Below are positions 1 through 5,590 of a stretch of 5,590 nt of DNA, in pieces. Numbering within the stretch: position 1 is the stretch's first letter; every line of letters starts with the position of its first letter. Under the pieces are notes generated by a model. That model did no database searches, was not told where the DNA came from, and saw nothing but the letters and a program-made list of their open reading frames with translations. This stretch comes from Alteromonadaceae bacterium (GTDB lineage: Bacteria > Pseudomonadota > Gammaproteobacteria > Pseudomonadales > Oleiphilaceae). The translations under genes and the position numbers were made by a program. The DNA is taken from the NCBI GenBank assembly GCA_013393545.1, contig JABXHG010000341.1, positions 1-5,590 of the forward strand, given 5' to 3'.

Positions 1-657
1 CAGGTCTGACTCAATTGGTGACAGATTATTTAAAGCTCTGGCCCTCAAATGCGTGGCAAATCGGTTAACAGGTTTCAGTACGAGATAAACAATGAATAGT
101 ATGATTAGGCTGATCGGTACCCACATCAGCAGTAACGGGTACAGTTGTTCTGTAGCCAGATAACCACTGAGCTCACTGCGTACATCCTGCCGTTGAAAGG
201 TACGCACCCAAATGCCTCTAGATTTCGAGAAATAACTAAAGATAAACCATGTTTGCGCGTCATTTTCTAACGTATGGTAGCCGGGCTTTAAATTCTTCAG
301 CGGCAGTATCTGCAATTGATTAGTTAAGGCCAGCAATTTACCTTCAGAGTTGTATATGTGATAGCCGATCTTAGACTCGTACTTGTGGCCACTAGGGCCT
401 CTTTCATTAGCGGACTCATCTTCACCGGTGTCATAGTATTTTGATATTGGGATTCTTTGGGGGGCTGGGTGAGTTTCCGGAGACGGTGTATAAAACGCTG
501 CCAGCGACTTTGCGGTTTGTGCAAGTTGCGCATCAAAAACTTCATCTAACTCGTGCAGAATATCCCGATAGCTAGCCCAGGCTGTGACCGCTAATACAGC
601 AATTACAGCTAAGTTAATGCCAATAACCAATGAGCGGCGAAGCGACCAGAGTTTCAT
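1..657 (-). CDS. QseC/PmrB-like sensor histidine kinase, N-terminal part (C-terminus beyond the window)
   Basis: This is an inner-membrane sensor kinase expected to phosphorylate the regulator encoded just upstream. The frame is open for 219 codons from the ATG at 657-655 to the window edge. It starts MKLWSLRRSL, followed by a membrane helix at about residues 9-30. A periplasmic domain of about 140 residues follows, opening with ELDEVFDAQLAQ, which resembles the start of the QseC sensor domain (2CSK_N type). A second membrane helix lies at about 172-195, and a HAMP-like stretch begins with KPVNRFATHLRARA at 195-208. The H-box and ATPase domain are outside the window, so kinase activity is inferred. 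The ATG overlaps the regulator stop as ATGA, implying translational coupling. An acidic patch at 76-85 (DTGEDESANE) might bind cations. The periplasmic domain is QseC-sized, far longer than the roughly 30-residue sensor of enteric PmrB. Calling it qseC or pmrB needs the missing part. Confidence 0.88.
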   Translation of the reverse strand, partial: MKLWSLRRSLVIGINLAVIAVLAVTAWASYRDILHELDEVFDAQLAQTAKSLAAFYTPSPETHPAPQRIPISKYYDTGEDESANERGPSGHKYESKIGYHIYNSEGKLLALTNQLQILPLKNLKPGYHTLENDAQTWFIFSYFSKSRGIWVRTFQRQDVRSELSGYLATEQLYPLLLMWVPISLIILFIVYLVLKPVNRFATHLRARALNNLSPIESDL

Positions 658-1319
658 GATGACTGATCTTTTAACAGATAGCCTAAACCCCTGATGGTGG
701 TTATCAGGCCAGGGTTCAGTTTTTTGCGTAAATGGTGGATATGGACCTCTAGCGAATTGCTTTCGTTATCACCACCCCAACCATAACATGCGGTTTCTAA
801 TTGTTCTTTACTCACTATTTTTCCGGCATGCAACGCGAGTTGCTTTAGTAATATCCATTCTAGCCGGGTTAAATTAATGGTTTTGCTCCGGAAACGACAT
901 TGTTGTGATGCGATATCAACGCTCAGGTCACCGCAAGTTATAATATCATTGAGTTGGTGATTTGCTTTTCGCACCTGAACCCGAACACGGGCTTCTAACT
1001 CACGTAATTCAAACGGCTTTACCACGTAATCATTGGCACCTTCATTTAGTGCCAGCACCTTCGTATCAATGTCATCCCAGGCGGTGAGTACGACAATAGG
1101 GATTTGTTGGCCTGCCTTTCTCAGTTTTTTTATCAGGGATATGGCATTGCCATCAGGCAGGCCAAGATCAAAAATTGCCAGTTCGAATTGGTCAGTTTTA
1201 AGGGCACTTTCCGCTTGCGATAGATTCATAGCAAGTTCGACCATATAACCCATACGATTCAGGCCCTTAATGATACCTTCGGACAAGGCTTTGTCATCTT
1301 CAAGGAGTAGTAGGCGCAT
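654..1319 (-). CDS. OmpR/PhoB-family response regulator, QseB/PmrA-like
   Basis: A 221-residue DNA-binding response regulator, full length for the OmpR/PhoB family. The receiver domain (about 1-115) has the acidic pocket E7-D8-D9, the phosphoacceptor D51 in FDLGLPDG, T79 in VVLTAWDD and K101 in VVKPFELREL. The C-terminal winged helix (about 125-219) carries LTRLEWILLKQL, the recognition-helix region SNSLEVHIHHLRKKL and the wing TIRGLGYLL, all typical of QseB/PmrA/BasR proteins. The start ATG lies inside the end of the pEtN transferase gene (20-nt overlap), with a modest GAGAGA upstream. The stop overlaps the kinase start by 4 nt. The cognate kinase is therefore the downstream gene. The plausible target is the PmrA-box-like repeat ahead of dgkA, which would make the operon autoregulated. 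QseB and PmrA are close relatives and sequence reading alone does not decide between them. Confidence 0.95.
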   Translation of the reverse strand: MRLLLLEDDKALSEGIIKGLNRMGYMVELAMNLSQAESALKTDQFELAIFDLGLPDGNAISLIKKLRKAGQQIPIVVLTAWDDIDTKVLALNEGANDYVVKPFELRELEARVRVQVRKANHQLNDIITCGDLSVDIASQQCRFRSKTINLTRLEWILLKQLALHAGKIVSKEQLETACYGWGGDNESNSLEVHIHHLRKKLNPGLITTIRGLGYLLKDQSS

Positions 1320-2883
1320 TTACATATCTCTCGTTAAACTGGGTTAAATCAAGGCTTGCATTATAAAGTGACGTTTCTACATTAAAGTAACCCAATACAG
1401 TATGCGAGAAATTATCGTGACTAATATTGGCATCTGTATTATTTCCCGTCATTTCAAATGTCCCTGAAGGCCAAACTATCCAAGGAATATGTCGTTGTTC
1501 CTTGGGGGCTAACCAATTGGGTAAACCATGCAGGTAGATACCGTTATCCCCCAGGGACTCACCGTGGTCGGATACATACATCATACTGCTCTCCAGCTCT
1601 TTGTGGCTCCTCAATAACCTAATGGCCTGACTCACGAGCCGATCAGTTATCAATAAACTGTTGTCGTACGCATTAATAATTTCTTCTTTTGCGCAGTTTG
1701 TTAATTCCTCGCTTTTACACTCTGGTAAAAAATGTTTGAGTTTCTCTGGCGAGCGTTTGTAATATGCTGGCCCATGACTACCCATTTGGTGAAGCACAAT
1801 AATCGAATCCTGAGTGATGTTTCGTAACCAGGAGCTCAAGTCATCAAGCATCTCAAAGTCGTAGCAGCCCGTTTCTCCGCACCGATCTTCATCCATTACA
1901 ATGGTATGAATACGGTTACAGACGTCCTTGCACCCGGAGTTGTTTTCAATCCAGCTTGCTCTGATACCGGCATTTTCTAACACATCTAATACGTTACTGG
2001 AATTTCTGGCGGCATTGGAATAAGTGTCTGCCGTTAAAAAACTGAACATGCAGGGAACAGAAACAGCCGTAGCTGTGCCGCATGACATGGCAGCTTTGTA
2101 GCTCAAGATTGGTTCTGAAGTTGCTAACTGGGAAAGCATGGGTGTTGTCGGACGCTCATAACCATTCAGTGAAAAGTGATCTGCACGCGCTGTTTCGCCC
2201 AATATGACAACCATTACTTTTGGCTTTGCCGAAGTTTTAGTTTGCACCGCGTCCTGCCCCAAAGAGGTAAACTGAGCCGGCCTTTCTAGTTTTTGTCTTA
2301 TGACTGAAACACTCGCCGAGATGACATTGAATGGGACGATCCGATATTTTACATCCCGATGGTTACGAAATAAGGAGGCAAAGTCGTCATAACTTGTATA
2401 AACAATACCGACCGCTAAAAAACAGAAGCAGGCTGCTGTAACAAGACTTTGTTTGATCTGTGTAAGTGTTCTTGCTTTGGGGATTTTTATGTACATCAGC
2501 AATAACGAAGGGATGATACCCAGTGCCATTAAGGTGATAAAAAAACTGGTAGAAAGTTGGTCTCCGGCCTCTGCTGGGTCGGTCTCCATGGTATTGATGA
2601 GCATGTCGGAGTCAATAACAATGCCGTATTCCAGCATATAAAATGAGGCCGGCGCAGCCACAATAATTAAAATAATCGCCAGTGGCTTGAACGCATTAAT
2701 AAACCGGCTTAAGGCCAGCACAAAGGCATAAAAACAGAGTGTGAATGCCATTAACTTAAACTGTGTGAATGACTGGACACCATAAGCCTCCAAAGCGTTT
2801 AATAAAGGCGCTGAGTAGGCAAAGGTTAACCAAGTTGCAACAACCATTAACAGTATTGAAAAATTAAGTGTCAGTCGTTTCAT
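1300..2883 (-). CDS. eptA: EptA/MCR-type lipid A phosphoethanolamine transferase
   Basis: An inner-membrane enzyme with a periplasmic catalytic domain, 527 residues from the ATG at 2883. The family moves phosphoethanolamine from phosphatidylethanolamine to lipid A phosphates, lowering surface charge and affinity for polymyxins. The N-terminal part (1-170) has about five membrane helices. The alkaline-phosphatase-fold domain follows. Numbered from this ATG, it has E230 in LGETARADH (zinc ligand), T270 in SCGTATAVSVPC (nucleophile position), H370 in HQMGSHGPAYY, D439-H440 in SDHGESLG (zinc ligands) and H452 in YLHG. Cysteines 268/278, 318, 322, 335, 340, 389 and 397 fit the disulfide pattern of EptA/MCR. 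An in-frame GTG at 2892 would add three residues, but it lies inside a good Shine-Dalgarno (AGGTGA) placed 5 nt before the ATG, so the ATG is preferred. The gene overlaps its neighbours by 20 nt at each end. The family is certain; lipid A as acceptor is inferred. Confidence 0.95.
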   Translation of the reverse strand: MKRLTLNFSILLMVVATWLTFAYSAPLLNALEAYGVQSFTQFKLMAFTLCFYAFVLALSRFINAFKPLAIILIIVAAPASFYMLEYGIVIDSDMLINTMETDPAEAGDQLSTSFFITLMALGIIPSLLLMYIKIPKARTLTQIKQSLVTAACFCFLAVGIVYTSYDDFASLFRNHRDVKYRIVPFNVISASVSVIRQKLERPAQFTSLGQDAVQTKTSAKPKVMVVILGETARADHFSLNGYERPTTPMLSQLATSEPILSYKAAMSCGTATAVSVPCMFSFLTADTYSNAARNSSNVLDVLENAGIRASWIENNSGCKDVCNRIHTIVMDEDRCGETGCYDFEMLDDLSSWLRNITQDSIIVLHQMGSHGPAYYKRSPEKLKHFLPECKSEELTNCAKEEIINAYDNSLLITDRLVSQAIRLLRSHKELESSMMYVSDHGESLGDNGIYLHGLPNWLAPKEQRHIPWIVWPSGTFEMTGNNTDANISHDNFSHTVLGYFNVETSLYNASLDLTQFNERYVNAPTTP

Positions 2884-3559
2884 GATGCTCACCTATATGA
2901 AAAATGAGTAACGCGATGCTCCAGCAAATAAACGCTGTAGTGATATCGTCGACGAAGAAGTGGGCGCCACGCAGTTGTTGTGCAAAGCCGAGAGTGAAGC
3001 CAACAAAAAGTGAGAAAACAGCCGATGTATTAGCAAGGACGGGCTGATTTTTACGCCAGAAAAAATAAAGCCCGATCCAGGCGAAACCGATACTCGAATG
3101 CCCCGACGGAAAGCATCGTCCTGAGCTAAAGGGGCTGTCATTCAACGACCACAAACTGAAGTAGGGTTTGGTGCCGCCGTATACACGCAGATCCCAGGGA
3201 CAGTCCATCCCCAGAGTCGCTTTAAGGTAATTAACCAAGCCAAAAGACAGTAAAATAGATAAGAGCAGCAGCACATAGCGACGCCGCTGAGCGTTATTTT
3301 TTCCCGGAAAAAACTGGAATAAGGTTAAGGCCAGTAGCGAAATGACAGCGATGAGATTGAGGTTGCGAGCACCTTCATGAAAAATGGTTTCAGTAATGAA
3401 GTGGTGTTTAAGTGACCACTGCCCCCCTTCTAGCCGATAGAGTGCATTGGCAAATAGAAATTTGAGATCAAATAATTCTGCCGTTGTTAACACCGCAATA
3501 AAAATGACCAGAGTAATCAGCCAACGTTGGCTGGCTGTTGTCATCTTCAAAGCTGGCAT
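2864..3559 (-). CDS. PAP2-family membrane phosphatase
   Basis: A polytopic inner-membrane lipid phosphatase of the PAP2 (type 2 phosphatidate phosphatase) superfamily, 231 residues from the ATG at 3559. Helices are at about 12-30, 67-84, 94-112, 155-168, 178-193 and 204-221. The three active-site motifs are C1 (K113 through D119-C-P-W-D-L124), C2 (C149-F-P-S-G-H154) and C3 (L196-R-G-A-H200 with D204/D205). The FPSGHSS histidine and H200 are the expected catalytic pair. In C3 the usual arginine six residues before the histidine is Q194, with R197 nearby. Family members act on phosphatidate, undecaprenyl diphosphate or lipid A phosphates (LpxE/LpxF, LpxT); here the substrate is unknown, though the neighbouring pEtN transferase favours an envelope lipid. 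The start is uncertain: ATG at 3559 (13-nt overlap with dgkA) or ATG at 3544 (2 nt after its stop). A TTG at 3574 is less likely. None has a clear ribosome binding site, suggesting coupling to dgkA. The 3' end overlaps the next gene by 20 nt. Confidence 0.92.
   Translation of the reverse strand: MPALKMTTASQRWLITLVIFIAVLTTAELFDLKFLFANALYRLEGGQWSLKHHFITETIFHEGARNLNLIAVISLLALTLFQFFPGKNNAQRRRYVLLLLSILLSFGLVNYLKATLGMDCPWDLRVYGGTKPYFSLWSLNDSPFSSGRCFPSGHSSIGFAWIGLYFFWRKNQPVLANTSAVFSLFVGFTLGFAQQLRGAHFFVDDITTAFICWSIALLIFHIGEHHETTDT
2888..2894 (-). promoter_or_regulatory. Ribosome binding site that decides the eptA start
   Basis: AGGTGAG on the minus strand, just ahead of the ATG at 2883, is the best Shine-Dalgarno in the operon. 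It lies inside the 3' end of the PAP2 gene. Because it contains the alternative GTG codon (2892-2890), initiation at the GTG is unlikely. Confidence 0.65.
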
Positions 3560-3909
3560 AAGAGTGCTGCCCAAACGATGATGAACTGAATGATCGCAAG
3601 AAATACAGCGGCCGACGCAATATCTTTCGCTCGCGCGCTAAGCTCATGAAAGTCTGCGCCGATACGGTCGACTACAGCTTCTACAGCGGAATTAAGCAAC
3701 TCAGTAATGAGTAAGCCGGACAGAGACAAAAACATTAACAACCGCTCTGCTAACGCCAACGGTGCCAGCACTAAAATAGGCGCTAATAAAATGAACAGTA
3801 ACACTTCTTGCCGAAATGCGGCTTCAAAAAGCCATGCAGCTTTTAGCCCCTTTATGGAATACCGCGTTGCATGAAGTATTCGGATTACTCCTGTTTTGCC
3901 TGGTTTCAT
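3547..3909 (-). CDS. dgkA: Diacylglycerol kinase DgkA
   Basis: A small trimeric inner-membrane kinase that phosphorylates diacylglycerol to phosphatidic acid with ATP, returning it to phospholipid synthesis. The 120-residue product matches the length (about 122) and layout of E. coli DgkA. It has an amphipathic N-terminus with YSIKGLKAAW (17-26), the EAAFRQE motif (29-35), the signature ELLNSAVEAVVDRIG (70-84) and HELSARAKDIASAAV (88-102), and three membrane helices. Key residues line up one position later than in E. coli: E29, E35, E70, N73, E77, K95 and D96. The ATG at 3909 is chosen because AGGA (3919-3916) precedes it at 6 nt and because the length then fits the family. An in-frame ATG at 3939 would add ten residues but overlaps the proposed -10 region. 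It is the first gene of the leftward operon. It probably recycles diacylglycerol released by the pEtN transferase encoded two genes downstream. Confidence 0.97.
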   Translation of the reverse strand: MKPGKTGVIRILHATRYSIKGLKAAWLFEAAFRQEVLLFILLAPILVLAPLALAERLLMFLSLSGLLITELLNSAVEAVVDRIGADFHELSARAKDIASAAVFLAIIQFIIVWAALLCQL

Positions 3910-3930
3910 GATGAGTCCTGTCACGATAAA

Positions 3931-3959
3931 AAAATACATCCTAAACGACCAATATTAAG
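3931..3959 (-). promoter_or_regulatory. Putative activator-dependent promoter of the dgkA-pap2-eptA-regulator-kinase operon
   Basis: The -10 candidate TATTTT (3936-3931) matches four of six consensus positions. Exactly 17 nt upstream, in the -35 position, lies the CTTAAT half-site (3959-3954) and not a TTGACA-like hexamer. A poor -35 replaced by an operator half-site is typical of promoters activated by PhoB/PmrA-type regulators. The deduced transcript would start near 3925, leaving a short leader before the dgkA ATG at 3909. This placement agrees with choosing that ATG over the one at 3939. Confidence 0.45.
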
Positions 3960-3970
3960 TTCAGCTTAAG
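3954..3970 (-). promoter_or_regulatory. PmrA-box-like direct repeat (putative response regulator operator)
   Basis: On the minus strand this reads CTTAAG, CTGAA, CTTAAT: two hexamers 11 bp apart that fit the published PmrA box YTTAAK-N5-YTTAAK. On the plus strand it reads ATTAAG-N5-CTTAAG, which still fits the looser HTTAAD form. Direct repeats of one helical turn are how OmpR/PhoB-family dimers bind DNA. The operon downstream encodes such a regulator, so autoregulation is the natural inference. The match is seen in the sequence; binding is not shown. Confidence 0.65.
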
Positions 3971-4025
3971 GTTCCCCCTTTACTATCCATCGCATCACTA
4001 AAGCTACAAATGGATTGGATTCTTA

Positions 4026-5590
4026 ATGTGGAATGTTTTGCTAAAAAAAGCGGCGCGGTCTTTAGCGCACTATCACACGCTGATTGTAGGATTTGCGCTT
4101 GGCTTAATCATTTTGAGTGTCAGCCGCCTGCTGCTGTTTATCTGGCAGTTTGATCGTGTAACGGAGGCGGCGAATATTGGCTATCTGATGGTGATGGGAT
4201 TGAGGGCTGACGTTGTTCAAATGGGATATCTGACACTGCCATTATTGTTATTTGCGCCGTTATTTCTAAACCGATGGGGTTTGGGGCTATGGCAAAAACT
4301 TCAGAGCATCTGGTTGATTATCGCTATTACCTATATTGCGTTTATGGAGATATCAACGCCAGCTTTTGTTATGCAATACGATTTGCGACCTAACCGCTTG
4401 TTCATTGAATATTTAGAATATCCCAAAGAAGTGTTTAGTATGCTCTGGGCTGGTTTTAAACCCTGGTTATTTGTAAGCGGCGTGGTTGTGATTGGCTGTT
4501 TATATGGGTTAACTAAATTAGCGAAGCGCTTGAATACATCACCCCCCATCGATAACAAGAAGGTTGTCAGTTCTCTGGTTGTCTGGCCGTTGTTAGTGAT
4601 CCTTGTCTTTGCTGGTGTCCGCTCAACTCTGGCGCACCGGCCGGCTAACCCAGCCTTTTTTGCAGTGACGTCTGATGCACTTGTGAATAGTTTAGTTATT
4701 AGTTCAGCTTACTCTGTCGAATATGCAATTTATAATATGCGTCATGAGGCAAGCGCTGCCAGTGTGTATGGTAAGGTTCCCATCGATCAGATACTTAATA
4801 CCGTGAAAAAACAACCTCACTTAGTTGAGAAAACTTTTCCGTCTGAAAAATACCCAACAGTGCATTTTAATCCCGCCTCCCGTAATTACAACAAACCCAA
4901 AAATATTGTTGTTATTTTGGAGGAGAGTCTGGGGGCTACTTTTGTTAAAGATTTAGGTGGGGTTGGTGTGACACCAAATCTTGAACAGTTACGACAGGAG
5001 GGTTGGTGGTTTAAGCAGTTGTACGCGACAGGAACTCGCTCGGTTCGCGGCATTGAGGCGGTCATCTCAAGCTTTTTACCAACGCCTGCAAGAAGCACCG
5101 TAAAACTCTCTTTATCGCAACAAAACTTTTATACCGCGGCGGATTTGTTGTCGCGTAAAGGCTATTTTACCGAGTTTATTTACGGTGGTGAAACACATTT
5201 TGACAATATGGGAACCTTTTTCATCGGCAACGGCTTCCAGTCAACATTGGGGCAAAGTGACATCACTAATCCACAATTCGTGGGTAGTTGGGGAGCCAGT
5301 GACGGCGATTTATTTAATACGGCGCATCAGCGATTTAAGGAACTGGAAAAAATCGGGCAACCTTTTTTTAGTTTAGTTTTTACATCGTCCAATCATGAGC
5401 CGTTTGAGTTTCCGGACAATGCAATTGAGCTCTATTCGAAGTCAAAGAATACGGTTGAAAATGCGGTTAAATACGCAGATTTCGCTCTGGGTGAATTCAT
5501 TAAAAAGGCAAAAAGAAGTGAATATTGGGAGGACACGATTTTTCTAATTGTTGCAGACCATGATACGCGTGTCTACGGCAACGAATTAGT
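4026..5590 (+). CDS. LtaS-like sulfatase-fold membrane protein (C-terminus beyond the window)
   Basis: An inner-membrane protein with an extracytoplasmic alkaline-phosphatase/sulfatase-fold domain, open for 521 codons from the ATG at 4026 to the edge. Residues 1-210 carry about five membrane helices (near 17-40, 62-82, 92-110, 146-163 and 184-198). The catalytic domain begins at N293-IVVILEES with metal-ligand E300. It continues with LYATGTRSVRGIEAV (T337 at the nucleophile position), EFIYGGETHFDNM, FTSSNHEPF (H457) and IVADHDTRVYG (D511-H512, metal ligands). This order matches LTA synthase family proteins. Gram-negative members transfer phosphoglycerol or related groups to glycans or lipids (OpgB-like), and some are hydrolases. 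True lipoteichoic acid synthesis is not expected in a Gram-negative host, so the exact reaction is unknown. GGA at 4017-4019 sits 6 nt before the chosen ATG. The gene is divergent from dgkA and may share its operator. All catalytic residues seen so far are intact. Confidence 0.9.
   Translation, partial: MWNVLLKKAARSLAHYHTLIVGFALGLIILSVSRLLLFIWQFDRVTEAANIGYLMVMGLRADVVQMGYLTLPLLLFAPLFLNRWGLGLWQKLQSIWLIIAITYIAFMEISTPAFVMQYDLRPNRLFIEYLEYPKEVFSMLWAGFKPWLFVSGVVVIGCLYGLTKLAKRLNTSPPIDNKKVVSSLVVWPLLVILVFAGVRSTLAHRPANPAFFAVTSDALVNSLVISSAYSVEYAIYNMRHEASAASVYGKVPIDQILNTVKKQPHLVEKTFPSEKYPTVHFNPASRNYNKPKNIVVILEESLGATFVKDLGGVGVTPNLEQLRQEGWWFKQLYATGTRSVRGIEAVISSFLPTPARSTVKLSLSQQNFYTAADLLSRKGYFTEFIYGGETHFDNMGTFFIGNGFQSTLGQSDITNPQFVGSWGASDGDLFNTAHQRFKELEKIGQPFFSLVFTSSNHEPFEFPDNAIELYSKSKNTVENAVKYADFALGEFIKKAKRSEYWEDTIFLIVADHDTRVYGNEL

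Larger units (their letters stand above)
3910..4025. promoter_or_regulatory. Divergent promoter region between dgkA and the LtaS-like gene
   Basis: This 116-bp gap separates two divergent start codons and must hold the promoters of both units unless they lie inside genes. It contains the PmrA-box-like direct repeat at 3954-3970, a -10-like TATTTT facing dgkA (3936-3931), the dgkA Shine-Dalgarno AGGA (3919-3916) and a T-rich leader. On the plus strand, TACTAT at 3981-3986 is a possible -10 without a convincing -35, and GGA at 4017-4019 is a modest ribosome binding site for the ATG at 4026. No hairpin terminator is seen, as expected between divergent genes. Confidence 0.7.

Noticed and set aside
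324..545. A 73-codon open frame on the minus strand within the sensor kinase region.
   Set aside because: It lies in another frame of the kinase gene, whose frame is open from 657 to the edge and gives recognisable membrane and sensor segments. The short frame shows no motif.
1033..1248. A plus-strand open frame antisense to the response regulator.
   Set aside because: It is the mirror of a strongly conserved receiver domain. The product has no recognisable feature and there is no ribosome binding site worth noting.
1333..1348. Two GTTAAA hexamers just upstream of the regulator start, resembling a second PmrA box.
   Set aside because: The spacing is 4 nt and not 5, the hexamers do not fit YTTAAK or HTTAAD on either strand, and they lie in the coding end of eptA.
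2884..2892. A GTG start adding three residues to eptA.
   Set aside because: The GTG lies within the AGGTGA ribosome binding site that is ideally placed for the ATG at 2883, and nothing comparable precedes the GTG.
2893..3141. An 82-codon minus-strand open frame inside the PAP2 gene.
   Set aside because: It is out of frame with the PAP2 coding sequence, which carries all three active-site motifs across the same bases.
3560..3574. A TTG start extending the PAP2 protein by five residues.
   Set aside because: There is no ribosome binding site before it, it deepens the overlap with dgkA, and two ATG codons lie immediately downstream.
4331..5098. Two minus-strand open frames (4331-4558 and 4886-5098) antisense to the LtaS-like gene, and a plus-strand out-of-frame one at 5185-5376.
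   Set aside because: All lie over the conserved LtaS-like frame and their products show no domain or motif.
1..5590. CRISPR arrays, insertion sequences, tRNA or rRNA genes, and attachment sites.
   Set aside because: No spaced repeats, transposase motifs, terminal inverted repeats or cloverleaf-like sequences were seen. The window is almost entirely accounted for by six genes, and nothing suggests recent mobility.

Overview
The window reads as chromosomal DNA of a Gram-negative gammaproteobacterium, probably a free-living or marine lineage. The grounds are a DgkA very close to the E. coli protein, an EptA/MCR-type phosphoethanolamine (pEtN) transferase, a QseBC/PmrAB-type two-component system, and GC content in the mid-forties by eye. 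The genus cannot be named from this sequence. Coding density is very high; the only real intergenic gap is the 116 bp between two divergent transcription units.

Leftward unit (minus strand, from about 3909 down to 1 and beyond). Five genes are packed with overlaps or almost no spacing: diacylglycerol kinase (dgkA), a PAP2-family membrane phosphatase, an EptA-type lipid A pEtN transferase, an OmpR/PhoB-family response regulator, and a QseC/PmrB-like sensor kinase cut by the left edge (219 N-terminal residues present; the catalytic core lies outside). Together they look like a self-regulated envelope-remodelling operon. EptA would move pEtN from phosphatidylethanolamine to lipid A and release diacylglycerol, and DgkA would recycle that diacylglycerol to phosphatidic acid. 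The PAP2 enzyme would remove a phosphate from a lipid (lipid A, undecaprenyl diphosphate or phosphatidate; the substrate is unresolved). The kinase/regulator pair would sense the envelope and control the operon.

Rightward unit (plus strand, from 4026 past the right edge). A polytopic membrane protein with an LtaS-type sulfatase/alkaline-phosphatase-fold domain, truncated at the right edge after 521 codons. It is a second extracytoplasmic transferase or hydrolase candidate, probably acting on glycans or lipids with phosphoglycerol- or pEtN-type chemistry.

Regulation. The divergent gap contains a 17-bp element that reads CTTAAG-N5-CTTAAT on the minus strand. It matches the PmrA box (YTTAAK-N5-YTTAAK). 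Its second half-site lies where a -35 element would be, 17 nt from a -10-like TATTTT ahead of dgkA. The simplest model is that the regulator encoded in this operon binds here, activates its own operon, and may also influence the divergent gene. The most notable point is that partners known separately from mobile colistin-resistance contexts (a PAP2 gene with mcr-1, dgkA with mcr-3, qseBC with mcr-9) all occur here in one compact, apparently self-regulated locus.
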